Source: Vibrio metoecus (GTDB taxonomy: Bacteria > Pseudomonadota > Gammaproteobacteria > Enterobacterales > Vibrionaceae). Taken from it: DNA of 64,000 nt. The translations under genes and the position numbers were made by a program. Every line of letters begins with the position of its first letter. Position 1 is the stretch's first letter. The DNA lies in contig NZ_JJMN01000068.1 in NCBI RefSeq assembly GCF_000696385.1, forward strand, positions 1 to 64,000, read 5' to 3'. Shown here one piece after another: positions 9,567 to 18,729 of this stretch. The notes under the pieces were generated by a model. It was not told where the DNA came from. It worked only from the letters and a program-made list of their open reading frames with translations, and did no database searches.

Positions 9567-10412
9567 ATGAGCAAATATTCCGATGCCAAAGAACTGGCTG
9601 GCCTAACATTGGGAAAAAAAACCGAGTATGCCAATCACTATGATCCTACCTTGCTGCAACCGGTTCCTCGTAGTCTGAACCGCGATGACCTGCATCTAGG
9701 CGCAACCCTACCTTTTCAAGGCTGCGATATTTGGACGCTGTATGAGCTGTCTTGGCTCAATCAGAAAGGTTTACCGCAAGTGGCGATCGGGGAAGTCTCA
9801 ATTCCTGCGACCAGCGCGAATTTGATTGAATCCAAATCCTTCAAGCTCTACCTCAACAGCTACAACCAGACTCGTTTTGAGTCTTGGAATGAAGTACAAG
9901 CACGTTTGGTGCACGATCTTTCTGCTTGCGCAGGAGAAACCGTCACCGTTAACGTAAAATCCCTGCACGAATACACCGCAGAGCCAATTGTGACCATGCA
10001 AGGTGAGTGTATTGATGATCAAGACATTGAAATTAAAGACTACGAATTTGATCACACCTTACTGCAAGGTGCCGCTCAGGGTGATGAGGTTCACGAAGTG
10101 CTGCACAGCCATCTGCTCAAATCAAACTGCCTAATCACCAATCAACCCGATTGGGGCAGCGTAGAGATTGCTTACCACGGCAGCAAGATTAACCGTGAAG
10201 CCTTACTGCGTTATATTGTTTCTTTCCGTGAGCACAATGAATTTCATGAACAATGCGTTGAGCGTATTTTCACAGACCTCATGCGCTACTGTCAGCCACA
10301 CACGTTGACAGTCTATGCTCGCTATACTCGTCGCGGAGGTTTAGACATCAACCCATTCCGCTCGAATTGCCAGTCTGCACCGGAACATAACCAGCGCATG
10401 GCGCGACAATAA
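9567..10412 (+). CDS. queF: NADPH-dependent 7-cyano-7-deazaguanine reductase
   Basis: It reduces the nitrile preQ0 to the amine preQ1 in the synthesis of the tRNA wobble base queuosine. It is the long tunnelling-fold form of about 281 residues. The thioimide-forming Cys is in [12 protein letters not shown], and the substrate-binding motif [17 protein letters not shown] is visible near residue 85. The C terminus [12 protein letters not shown] is typical. The ATG at 9567 ([10 protein letters not shown]) matches homologues; an upstream in-frame start at 9549 is less likely. It is divergent from syd. Confidence 0.95.
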   Translation: MSKYSDAKELAGLTLGKKTEYANHYDPTLLQPVPRSLNRDDLHLGATLPFQGCDIWTLYELSWLNQKGLPQVAIGEVSIPATSANLIESKSFKLYLNSYNQTRFESWNEVQARLVHDLSACAGETVTVNVKSLHEYTAEPIVTMQGECIDDQDIEIKDYEFDHTLLQGAAQGDEVHEVLHSHLLKSNCLITNQPDWGSVEIAYHGSKINREALLRYIVSFREHNEFHEQCVERIFTDLMRYCQPHTLTVYARYTRRGGLDINPFRSNCQSAPEHNQRMARQ

Positions 10413-10426
10413 GGATACGACTTAGG

Positions 10427-12688
10427 ATGAGATTTCTACGCTGGATAACCATAGCGAGCTTACTGCTGATTTCAAGTTGGGCACAGGCCACCATTTATTC
10501 TTCCCCCATGCTCAATGAAGCTAATGGTTTGGTAGAGATCTCCCCGTTGCAAGCAAAAAAAATGGCGCAGCAATACCTCGATGATCGCCATTTAGCCGAT
10601 AAGTTGGAAAAGCATCCCGCAACCATCGCCCGCGACGAAGCCGACAGCCGAACGCGAACTCCCGGCAGTACCGTTGATGCCATGATGATTTTGGCGCAAG
10701 CGCTAGATAACCTCAGTGAACATGAGCAAGCACAATTAGTGCTGCATGATGCCAAAATGCTCACCCAACAATATCAACTCCCGTACTTGCTGCTGGATGT
10801 GCAGATCCTGAGCACTCGTCTGACTTGGCAAAATGGGGGCGATACCACCATTGCCAATCAAGCACTAAATGAGCTCACTAAGCAATATCAACTCATTGAA
10901 AATGCAGATCAAATTGCCAAAGGGATTGATTACAAAATCACCTTATTGCGAGCAGAAATTGCCTCGCAAGCCAATGATCTCGAATTAGCCGATACCTTGT
11001 TCAACCAAGCCAAGCCTTATTTGGAGACATTACAAGACGAAAAGCCTGCTATCGAATATCACTTGACCTTGGGTGAGCACCATCTCAGCCATGAGCGTTA
11101 TAACCTTGCACTTTCAGAATTGCTGATTGCTTACTGGAGTGCGATCGAGAGTAACTCCGGCGTGCTGTTAGCCAAAGCCAATACCTTGTTAGGTAAGCTT
11201 TTCTTCAACCGACAAGTATTGGATAAGGCATTGGATCACTTTTCACAAGCGGCTGACTTTTACGGCCGTTATGAACAATCCCCCTTTCTGCCTGCCGTTC
11301 TCAAACAAATGGGTGATATCTACTACCAACAAGGAAAATACAATCTTGCTTTGGTGCATTATTTCAATGTCATCGATCATCAAAATAATAATGCGCGGCT
11401 CAGTGACGAAATTGAAATTCGAATTAATCTCGCAGCCACCTATTTACAGCTCTACAACTATCCCATCACTGAGCAATATTTAACCAGTGCAGAAGAATTA
11501 CTCACTATGACCGATATTCCACGCTTAAATGGGCACGCTGCACTACTACATTCTGGGTTAGCGTATTACCAAAATATCAACCAAGAAACTGTACGTTATG
11601 CAGAAATGGCGCTCCAGATAGGACTGTCGATTCAAGATGATTATCTGCAAGAGCAAGCTTATCGCTTACTCTCTCTGGGATATGAGAAAACCGGATCACT
11701 AACAAAAGCGTTAGAGAGTTTTAAAAAGAGTCAACAACTTGCCCAAAAAAGGCAAAATAAACTCAATCAAATCAGTGAAGATGCTTTCCGCCAACAACGC
11801 GAATTTATTGAACAAACCTTGCATTTGGTTGGACAAGAAAAACGTCTGCAAGAAACAGAAAACCAATTTTCTCAATTACGTAAAATTGCCTTTTTCTTAC
11901 TGGTGATTAGCTTAGTTCTTTTTATGATCAACTTACGACGTGGTTATATTGTTCAGCGTCAACAAGATGAAATTTCTGAACTGCATGACACTTTATTTAC
12001 GCACTCACGTTCACGCCTCAACAACCTGAGAATGCTCAACGCCAAGCTACCGAGTTCATTAGAGAACAGCCACCGAAACTACGAGCAATGGCAGCTCGGA
12101 GAATTAATTCAACAACCTCTAAACGATCGCTTACGTTTTGCTTTGATTGATATTCCATTCATGCGCAACATGTATCTGCAAAATGGATACACTGCCGGTT
12201 TAGAATTAGAACGCGCTTTTGGCGATTTTCTCAAAGAAAAAATAAAAGAGCCGAATCGGCTGTATCATTTTTCTGACGCTAGCTTGCTTTATATTGAGAA
12301 AAATGGCGAACAACGTAGCGACCCAGAAACATTATTCAACCAGATTCAATCTTGGCTGAATGAATTTGCGACAGATCGAAAAATAAATCGGATAGTTCGT
12401 ATCGGTATCACCGATTATCCATTTTTACCCCGAGCTTATACCGCCATCAATGATAAGGAACTGCTCGATATTTTGTTAATGGCGACACATATTGCTCGGG
12501 AATTAAGCCTTAGTGAAAGTCAAAGCCACTGGGTGTATTTAAAAGCGATTGAGAATGCGCCTGCCGCCAGTTTCGCTTCTGAGAATATTCGCCTCTCTTG
12601 CAAACAAGCGATAAATCAGGGGCTGATCAAAGTCCATTCTTCTTATAAGAATGAGGAGAACATCAAAAAACTATTAAAAGATGGATAA
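10427..12688 (+). CDS. TPR-containing membrane protein with a degenerate C-terminal signalling domain
   Basis: A 753-residue protein without an assigned function. A signal peptide (about residues 1-22, ending AQA) is followed by a long TPR-like helical region (about 90-450), a coiled segment, one transmembrane helix (about 485-504, AFFLLVISLVLFMINL) and a cytoplasmic domain of about 250 residues. The C-terminal part resembles a degenerate GGDEF fold in length and position but has no GGDEF motif. The layout is that of a membrane sensor with a periplasmic TPR domain. The next gene encodes a GGDEF protein, so a partnership in cyclic-di-GMP signalling is a reasonable guess, not shown. Confidence 0.8.
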   Translation: MRFLRWITIASLLLISSWAQATIYSSPMLNEANGLVEISPLQAKKMAQQYLDDRHLADKLEKHPATIARDEADSRTRTPGSTVDAMMILAQALDNLSEHEQAQLVLHDAKMLTQQYQLPYLLLDVQILSTRLTWQNGGDTTIANQALNELTKQYQLIENADQIAKGIDYKITLLRAEIASQANDLELADTLFNQAKPYLETLQDEKPAIEYHLTLGEHHLSHERYNLALSELLIAYWSAIESNSGVLLAKANTLLGKLFFNRQVLDKALDHFSQAADFYGRYEQSPFLPAVLKQMGDIYYQQGKYNLALVHYFNVIDHQNNNARLSDEIEIRINLAATYLQLYNYPITEQYLTSAEELLTMTDIPRLNGHAALLHSGLAYYQNINQETVRYAEMALQIGLSIQDDYLQEQAYRLLSLGYEKTGSLTKALESFKKSQQLAQKRQNKLNQISEDAFRQQREFIEQTLHLVGQEKRLQETENQFSQLRKIAFFLLVISLVLFMINLRRGYIVQRQQDEISELHDTLFTHSRSRLNNLRMLNAKLPSSLENSHRNYEQWQLGELIQQPLNDRLRFALIDIPFMRNMYLQNGYTAGLELERAFGDFLKEKIKEPNRLYHFSDASLLYIEKNGEQRSDPETLFNQIQSWLNEFATDRKINRIVRIGITDYPFLPRAYTAINDKELLDILLMATHIARELSLSESQSHWVYLKAIENAPAASFASENIRLSCKQAINQGLIKVHSSYKNEENIKKLLKDG

Positions 12689-12798
12689 ATGCTGCCCAGT
12701 CGACATAAACACCGAGTGACGTCCGCAAAATATTTGCTATTATCGACAAATCAATAAATAGGATCTGGATTGATCCTCTACTATCTAGTTTGTTGTAC

Positions 12799-14365
12799 AT
12801 GGGCGTTCTAGAACAAGATATCCAAGCAGAGCTTCAAAAACTGAAATCTCAGTTAGAACAAGTACGTTTGACACAAAGGGATACTTCGTTCAAATTTAAC
12901 CGAGAGCAGCAAGTTCTTAAACGAATGGTCACTTCATTGGCTACGACCTGTCACGGCAGTAGTCAGCGACTAAACCAAAGTTTAGAAGAGCTCTGTTTTG
13001 CATTAGAACAACAAAAAGACATCAGCACGCTGATCCCTCAACTGGCTGTGCTGGAACGCATGTTGAAACAACAGTCATTGGCCATGGACAAACAAAACAG
13101 TCATCTAGATAGCCAGTTACAACACAGTGGTGAAACGTTACTGCGTGTGCCAGGCTTACCAGCCAAAATCAAACGCGATCTTCGTGATCTACTGAGTTTT
13201 ACCGCCGCTCAGCCACTAGAGAAAACCCAACAAGCACTGCGTTTGCTGGAAATCTATGAACGTGCTGTCAAAATCCAGTGCGCCAATCCAAATTTGGCCC
13301 TCAATGAAATCACTCAGCAAGCGGACCGTGAGCTACTCCATCGTTTGTCTATCGATCTTCAGCATTTGATTACTGAACTCGACTTTAATGGAGAGTCAGG
13401 CGATCAGTTGAGTGATATTCGCACCAAACTTCTGCTTGGGGTGAACACGTCATACCCTACTTGAATTGACTCTCGAAGTGCTTCGTCTAGTCATTGATGG
13501 CAGCCATGCAGAACGCAAAGCGGCCGAAGCCTTCTTAGAGCAAGTCAATCTCTCGATTGGGAATAACTTAAAGAGTTCGGCGCAAAATCTTGAGCAAACT
13601 CAAAGCTATATGGCTCATCGCCAAGAGATGAACAGCGAACTGAGCAGCTTAGTCGCTCGCAGTCAAACCGCATTAAAAGAGCAAACAGAGTTAGAAGCAC
13701 TTAAGCAGAAAATGACGCCTTTACTGCGTGAGATGTCATCGCTTTCTGAACGGTTAACCTTAGCAGAACAGCGCGAACAAGCCCTGCTTGAACGTATCCG
13801 CTACAGCAAAGATCAGATGGAAGCGCTCTCTGACTTAGCGCAAGACTACCACCGTCGACTTGAAGACCAAGCTTTACGAGCGCAACTCGATCCACTCACC
13901 AAAGTGTATAACCGTAGTAGCTTTACTGAGCGACTTGAACACGAGTATCGACGCTGGATCCGCACTCAGCACAATCTACGCGTGGTGCTGTTTGATATTG
14001 ATAAGTTCAAATCGATCAACGACAGCTTTGGTTATGCCGCTGGAGATAAAGCGCTGAGCATTATTGCCCGCACAATTAAAAAAGAGTTGAGTGATAACGA
14101 CACGGTGGCGCGTTTTTCTGGAGAGGAGTTTATTCTCCTACTACCTGAGCGCTCAGAGAATGAAACTTATCAAATCATTCATCAGATTCAGCTCAATGTA
14201 TCGAAGCTGCCGTTTAAATTCCGCGATAAGAATCTGACCATCACGCTCTCAGCGGCAAGCATTCGTTTTGTCGATTCAGATACCCCAGAAACGGTGCTGG
14301 ATCGCCTAAATCTTACCTTAAATGAAGCGAAAAGTATCGGCCCTAGTCAGTTGGTCTGGAAGTAA
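12799..14365 (+). pseudogene. cdgG: GGDEF-domain protein (SGEEF), split by a one-base insertion
   Basis: The N-terminal half (12799-13464) is helical and coiled coil. The C-terminal part (to 14365) ends in a GGDEF domain with FDIDKFKSINDSFGYAAGDKAL and the signature ARFSGEEF. The first glycine of GGEEF is Ser, and the allosteric I-site position reads SDND rather than RxxD, so diguanylate cyclase activity and product inhibition are both doubtful. Removing one C from the run at 13455-13457 joins the frames into about 522 residues. By position next to the TPR gene and ppnN it matches V. cholerae VC0900, which I recall as cdgG, a degenerate GGDEF regulator of rugosity; the symbol rests on synteny and memory. 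The break is probably a sequencing error. Confidence 0.75.
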
Positions 14366-14455
14366 TTTGCATACTATTTGAGCATGATGATGAATAAATT
14401 GTGCTCAGCTTCACAATTACCCCTTTGTGCTATTTTCTTACCTTAAGTGATACCT

Positions 14456-14584
14456 CTAGATTGAAATCAGATATATCAAGAGGTTATCTCCCTTCTCTGG
14501 GTATCTCTGCTACTCTTTGTTTTATAACAAATGCTCAATATCATGCACAGGCATGACCTCAACCTCAGGTTGAAGGAGGACACT
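14456..14584 (+). promoter_or_regulatory. Structured leader of ppnN
   Basis: The 219 bp before ppnN hold no gene. Two hairpins stand just before the start codon: CATGC-ACAG-GCATG and TCAACCT-C-AGGTTGA. The second ends right against the strong ribosome site AAGGAGGA (14573-14580). A longer-range pair ACCTCT / AGAGGT lies at about 14450-14485. Folding next to the ribosome site suggests translational control; the ligand or factor is unknown. Confidence 0.4.
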
Positions 14585-15943
14585 ATGATTATTCAAGTCA
14601 GCCCCGCAGGCAGCATGGATCTGCTTTCACAGCTGGAAGTCGAACGCCTGAAAAAAACGGCCTCAAGCGATCTGTACCAGCTTTACCGCAACTGCAGCCT
14701 TGCAGTTTTGAACTCTGGTAGCCATACCGATAACTCGAAAGAGCTGCTCGATAAATATAGAAATTTTGATATCACGGTCATGCGCCGCGAACGGGGGATT
14801 AAGCTTGAACTGGCTAACCCACCTGAACATGCGTTTGTCGATGGACAGATCATTAAAGGGATCCAAGAACACCTTTTTTCAGTATTGCGCGACATTGTTT
14901 ACGTCAACATGCATTTGGCCGATAGCCAGCGCCTAAACCTGACCAATGCCACTCATATTACCAACCTTGTCTTTGGTATTTTGCGTAATGCGGGCGCACT
15001 GATTCCGGGAGCAACGCCGAATTTGGTCGTCTGTTGGGGTGGGCATTCGATCAATGAAGTCGAATACCAATACACTCGTGAAGTCGGTCATGAACTCGGG
15101 CTACGCGAACTGAACATCTGTACTGGCTGTGGCCCCGGCGCGATGGAAGGTCCCATGAAAGGCGCAGCCGTAGGTCACGCTAAACAGCGCTACAGTGAAT
15201 ACCGCTATTTAGGTCTGACCGAGCCCTCCATTATTGCCGCTGAGCCGCCAAACCCAATAGTGAATGAACTGGTGATCATGCCGGATATTGAAAAACGTTT
15301 GGAAGCATTCGTGCGTATGGCACATGGCATCATCATTTTCCCAGGAGGCCCAGGCACGGCAGAAGAGCTGCTGTATATTCTGGGCATCATGATGCATCCA
15401 GAGAACGCCGATCAACCAATGCCAATCGTTCTAACCGGCCCCAAACAGAGTGAAGCGTATTTCCGGTCTTTGGATAAATTCATCGCTGATACTTTAGGTG
15501 AAGCGGCACGTAAGCATTACAGCATTGTGATTGATAATCCGGCTGAGGCGGCTCGCATCATGAATAATGCGATGCCACTGGTTCGCCAACATCGAAAAGA
15601 TAAGGAAGATGCTTACAGCTTTAACTGGTCACTGAAAATTGAACCTGAATTTCAACTGCCTTTCGAACCGAATCATGAAAGCATGGCGAACTTAGATTTG
15701 CATTTGAACCAACGACCAGAAGTGTTGGCCGCCAATCTGCGCCGAGCGTTCTCCGGTGTGGTAGCGGGTAACGTGAAAGCGGAAGGAATTCGAGAGATTG
15801 AACGCCACGGACCTTTTGAAATGCATGGAGATCCGATTCTGATGAAGAAAATGGATCAGCTGCTCAATGATTTCGTAGCACAAAATCGTATGAAACTGCC
15901 CGGCGGCAGCGTTTACGAACCCTGTTATCGAATCGTGACCTAA
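14585..15943 (+). CDS. ppnN: Pyrimidine/purine nucleotide 5'-monophosphate nucleosidase
   Basis: A LOG-family enzyme (E. coli YgdH/PpnN) that splits nucleoside monophosphates into base and ribose 5-phosphate and is controlled by (p)ppGpp. The Rossmann-like core carries the LOG motif [12 protein letters not shown] (about residues 257-268), and [21 protein letters not shown] precedes it. Almost the whole protein aligns with E. coli PpnN, from [19 protein letters not shown] to the C terminus. I chose the ATG at 14585 because of the AAGGAGGA ribosome site four bases upstream. Length 452 residues. Confidence 0.95.
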   Translation: MIIQVSPAGSMDLLSQLEVERLKKTASSDLYQLYRNCSLAVLNSGSHTDNSKELLDKYRNFDITVMRRERGIKLELANPPEHAFVDGQIIKGIQEHLFSVLRDIVYVNMHLADSQRLNLTNATHITNLVFGILRNAGALIPGATPNLVVCWGGHSINEVEYQYTREVGHELGLRELNICTGCGPGAMEGPMKGAAVGHAKQRYSEYRYLGLTEPSIIAAEPPNPIVNELVIMPDIEKRLEAFVRMAHGIIIFPGGPGTAEELLYILGIMMHPENADQPMPIVLTGPKQSEAYFRSLDKFIADTLGEAARKHYSIVIDNPAEAARIMNNAMPLVRQHRKDKEDAYSFNWSLKIEPEFQLPFEPNHESMANLDLHLNQRPEVLAANLRRAFSGVVAGNVKAEGIREIERHGPFEMHGDPILMKKMDQLLNDFVAQNRMKLPGGSVYEPCYRIVT

Positions 15944-16017
15944 AGAAAGCATCCTCCTCATGACCGATGTTACTGACAGGATGGGGCGACGGGTAGTAAT
16001 CCTGATGAATTTGATTA

Positions 16018-16048
16018 CAATAAGGGCCTCACAAGCCCTTATTTTTTG
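16018..16048 (+). terminator. Rho-independent terminator between ppnN and xni
   Basis: TAAGGGC and GCCCTTA form the stem, followed by six T. It ends only about 14 nt before the xni start codon, so it either ends ppnN transcripts or also acts inside the xni leader. Confidence 0.85.
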
Positions 16049-16061
16049 ATGATTTTTGGTT

Positions 16062-16841
16062 ATGTCTCTTCATCTTGTCATTATTGATGCTCTTAATTTG
16101 ATCCGTCGCGTTCACTCTGCGCAGCCCGATGCGAATGACATAGCCAGAACGGCAGAAACGACCACCCGCACTCTGCAACGCATCATTAATGAAGCTCAAC
16201 CTAGCCACATGATTGCAGTGTTTGACCACCATCTGTCTGATCGTGGTTGGCGCGCCGAATTACTCCCCACATACAAAGCCAATCGTAAACCCATGCCGGA
16301 AGTATTGCAGCAAGGGCTCGAAACCATTCAAGACGCTTGGTGGCAATTAGGGATTGATTCTCTGCTGTCAGAAGGGGATGAAGCGGATGATCTGGTGGCG
16401 ACACTGGCTTGCAAAGTGGCCGCACACCAAGAGAAAGTGACGATCATCTCGACGGATAAAGGCTACTGCCAACTACTTTCGCCAACCTTACAGATTCGCG
16501 ACTACTTTCAACAGCGCTGGTTAGATGAACCCTTTATTACTCAAGAGTTTGGGGTAACGCCAGCACAATTAACCGACTATTGGGGGTTAACGGGCGTAAG
16601 CTCAAGCCAAATTCCCGGCGTGGCCGGTATTGGTCCGAAAGCCACAAAAGAAATTTTGAACCAATTTAGCAATATCGAAGAAGCCTATCTAAGCCCTGAA
16701 CTCGCCAAAAAATACCGAAAAAAACTCGAACCACAAATAGAGATGGCTCGAATATGCAAGCAGATCAGTACGTTAAAAACCGATATCGAGCTAGGCTTTA
16801 ACTTGCAAGATATCCGTTTTAACCCATCGTCTGCCGACTAG
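16062..16841 (+). CDS. xni: Flap endonuclease Xni (ExoIX)
   Basis: A 259-residue protein related to the 5'-3' exonuclease domain of DNA polymerase I, which acts on flap structures. Visible are the N-terminal MSLHLVIIDALNLIRRVHS, the acidic cluster EGDEADDLVATLA, STDKGYCQLL, and the helix-3-turn-helix DNA-binding segment IPGVAGIGPKATKEIL. The ATG at 16062 matches the E. coli start; a TTG lies two codons upstream. The ribosome site is weak, and a terminator stands directly upstream, so its promoter must lie within or just around that hairpin. Confidence 0.93.
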   Translation: MSLHLVIIDALNLIRRVHSAQPDANDIARTAETTTRTLQRIINEAQPSHMIAVFDHHLSDRGWRAELLPTYKANRKPMPEVLQQGLETIQDAWWQLGIDSLLSEGDEADDLVATLACKVAAHQEKVTIISTDKGYCQLLSPTLQIRDYFQQRWLDEPFITQEFGVTPAQLTDYWGLTGVSSSQIPGVAGIGPKATKEILNQFSNIEEAYLSPELAKKYRKKLEPQIEMARICKQISTLKTDIELGFNLQDIRFNPSSAD

Positions 16842-16872
16842 TTCAGCACCTCATCCAACGTTACAGAGCCGT

Positions 16873-17259
16873 TCACTGGCTCTTTAACGCGGCATAGCTA
16901 AACCAGCCCCAACCCAGCATAAACATCAGTCCCCCAAAAGGCGTAATAGGGCCAAACCACTTCACACCCGTGAGTGCCAACGCATACAAACTACCACTAA
17001 AACAAAGGATACCGACCAAGAAAAATAGCCCCGCACGACGAAAGCCTTTTTGTGCAGCAGGTTGAATCGGTAACAGCAATAACACACCACAAACCAACAA
17101 GGCCAATGCATGAATAAATTGGTACTGCACACCCGTTTCAAACACACCAAGTAGATAAGGGCTTAAGATCTTTTTTAGGCCATGCGCGGCAAATGCGCCC
17201 AATCCCACCGCAATCCCTGACAACATACCCCCAATGGTGAGTAAATACTTACTGTTCAT
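16873..17259 (-). CDS. DUF423 inner membrane protein (YgdD-like)
   Basis: A 128-residue polytopic protein with four predicted transmembrane helices. It starts MNSKYLLTIGGMLSGIAVGLGAFAAHGLKK, the hallmark of the DUF423/YgdD family, and ends GGLMFMLGWGWFSYAAL. The family function is unknown. It follows gcvA in the same orientation after 22 bp, as ygdD follows gcvA in E. coli, so the two are probably co-transcribed. Confidence 0.9.
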   Translation of the reverse strand: MNSKYLLTIGGMLSGIAVGLGAFAAHGLKKILSPYLLGVFETGVQYQFIHALALLVCGVLLLLPIQPAAQKGFRRAGLFFLVGILCFSGSLYALALTGVKWFGPITPFGGLMFMLGWGWFSYAALKSQ

Positions 17260-17281
17260 CCTCTACCTCATCTTCTTTAGC

Positions 17282-18202
17282 TTAATGGCTATGTTCATGC
17301 TGCAAGATATCCACTTGCTCACTGCGCGCTTTTTTCAGCATCCAATCACGAAACGTGGCAATCCGCCCCATGTCCGCTTGCTTTTCATGGCAAACCACAT
17401 AGAAGGCATTATTGGTCATTAGCACTTCATCAAACGGAGCAATTAAGCGCCCGGCATCAATTTCGGGTTGTGCTAATACGTTATTGCCTAATGCTACCCC
17501 TTGCCCGTGTGCGGCCGCTTGCAACACCATAGTGGAGTGGCTAAAAATGGGACCGTGGTTCACATTGACATTATCTAGCCTGTTCTCTTTGGCAAATTGT
17601 TTCCAATCCTTACGCGACGTATCGTGCAACAGTGTATGAAGCGATAAATCTTTTAAGGTTTCCATTGGCTTATTGCCAAGTAGCAAAGCTGGCGAACAGA
17701 GAGGGATCAGAAATTCTTGATATAACTTATCGGCACGTAAACCCGGCCAATTGCCCCGTCCATAGTAGATCGCCACATCGACATCATCTGTCAGTGAACC
17801 TTCATCCATATCCACCGCTTTGATACGCACATCGATATCCGGTTCTTGTTGGTTGAAATCCGCTAAACGTGGCACTAGCCATTGAATCGCAAAACTCGGC
17901 GGCAAACTAATGGTCAGCGCCCCTTTTTCACTACGCTCAAGTAATTTATCTGTCGCTTCAGCTAATGAACTGAAAATATCTTTTATGTCGAGGAAATAAC
18001 TTTGCCCCTCTTCCGTTAGGAGTAAAGAGCGATTTCGGCGGCGGAAGAGCTTCAAACCTAAAAACTCTTCTAATGCTTTGATTTGGTGGCTAACTGCGGC
18101 CTGTGTCACAAATAATTCTTCAGCAGCTCGGGTAAAACTCAAATGGCGAGCAGCCGCTTCAAACACTTTTAACGAATTGAGGGGGGGCAATCTTCTGGAC
18201 AT
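17282..18202 (-). CDS. gcvA: Glycine cleavage system regulator, LysR family
   Basis: A transcription factor of about 306 residues that activates or represses gcvTHP depending on glycine and purines, and activates the small RNA gene gcvB. The LysR helix-turn-helix is SFTRAAEELFVTQAAVSHQIKALEE-type near residues 20-42, and the rest is the two-lobe effector domain. The ATG at 18202 (MSRRLPPLNSL) matches the E. coli start; the open frame extends back to 18244. It is divergent from the GcvB RNA gene just upstream, the same arrangement as in enterobacteria. Confidence 0.95.
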   Translation of the reverse strand: MSRRLPPLNSLKVFEAAARHLSFTRAAEELFVTQAAVSHQIKALEEFLGLKLFRRRNRSLLLTEEGQSYFLDIKDIFSSLAEATDKLLERSEKGALTISLPPSFAIQWLVPRLADFNQQEPDIDVRIKAVDMDEGSLTDDVDVAIYYGRGNWPGLRADKLYQEFLIPLCSPALLLGNKPMETLKDLSLHTLLHDTSRKDWKQFAKENRLDNVNVNHGPIFSHSTMVLQAAAHGQGVALGNNVLAQPEIDAGRLIAPFDEVLMTNNAFYVVCHEKQADMGRIATFRDWMLKKARSEQVDILQHEHSH

Positions 18203-18257
18203 AGAGATACTCGGTTCAAGATTAGTTTTTTTAATCTGAAACATTATAATTTGTCCG

Positions 18258-18286
18258 TTGCTAACCGACCAGAGAAAATCTATATT
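18258..18286 (+). promoter_or_regulatory. Predicted gcvB promoter
   Basis: TTGCTA (18258-18263), a 17-bp spacer and TATATT (18281-18286) lie in the gcvA-gcvB intergenic region. Activation by GcvA from sites upstream is expected from E. coli. Confidence 0.65.
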
Positions 18287-18292
18287 TCACCG

Positions 18293-18499
18293 CGCAGCAG
18301 CGGCCTGAACGGCTTGATTTCCTTGTAAATCAATAGGCTTAGTTGTTGCGATGTTGTGTTTGCAAACTCGAAATTCGAGTTAGGTAGTTTCTACCATCTG
18401 TTTTGTGCAGTTATCCCTGCCACAAAACAAATACTTCCTGTATTTATTTTTGACCTGTCTGTCAAATTTTTAGCACCGCCTTTTGGCGGTGTTTTTTTA
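18293..18499 (+). ncRNA. gcvB: GcvB small regulatory RNA
   Basis: An Hfq-dependent small RNA of about 205 nt that represses amino acid and peptide transport mRNAs. It is recognised by the GU-rich seed region GTTGTTGCGATGTTGTGTTT (about 18345-18364), the ACTTCCTGTA segment, the CCTGTCTGTC block, and the final stem CACCGCC / GGCGGTG with a T tract, all in the order of E. coli GcvB. It lies divergent from gcvA as elsewhere. The 5' end is set from the predicted promoter, so it may be off by a few bases. Confidence 0.93.
18473..18499 (+). terminator. Terminator of GcvB
   Basis: The stem CACCGCC / GGCGGTG with a TTTT loop is followed by seven T. Confidence 0.92.
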
Positions 18500-18538
18500 T
18501 CTGCATTTTCTGGCTCCAGCCAGTAAATACTGAGCTTA

Positions 18539-18667
18539 TATACCCAAACAACTTGGAGTTGCAGGTAGGCGGCAAGTGAGTGAATCCCCATGAGCATAGG
18601 TAAACTATGTGATTGGGGGTGAACGAGCGTAGCCAACACCGCTGCAGCTTCAAGTAGGAAGGGTATA
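18539..18667. repeat. ERIC-like intergenic repeat, copy 1
   Basis: A 129-bp imperfect palindrome bounded by TATACCC ... GGGTATA. The centre reads GTGAATCCCCATGAGCATAG ... CTATGTGATTGGGGG, the core of the enterobacterial repetitive intergenic consensus also found in Vibrio. A second copy lies at 35164-35290. It sits between gcvB and the thiI terminator and encodes nothing. Confidence 0.9.
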
Positions 18668-18672
18668 AAGCG

Positions 18673-18710
18673 AAAAAAAACGCAGAGCCTGCCAAGCAAA
18701 CTCTGCGTTC
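18673..18710 (-). terminator. Rho-independent terminator after thiI
   Basis: On the minus strand AACGCAGAG and CTCTGCGTT pair around a 13-nt loop and are followed by eight T. Confidence 0.88.
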
Positions 18711-18729
18711 TCATCCATTCTCGATCGCG

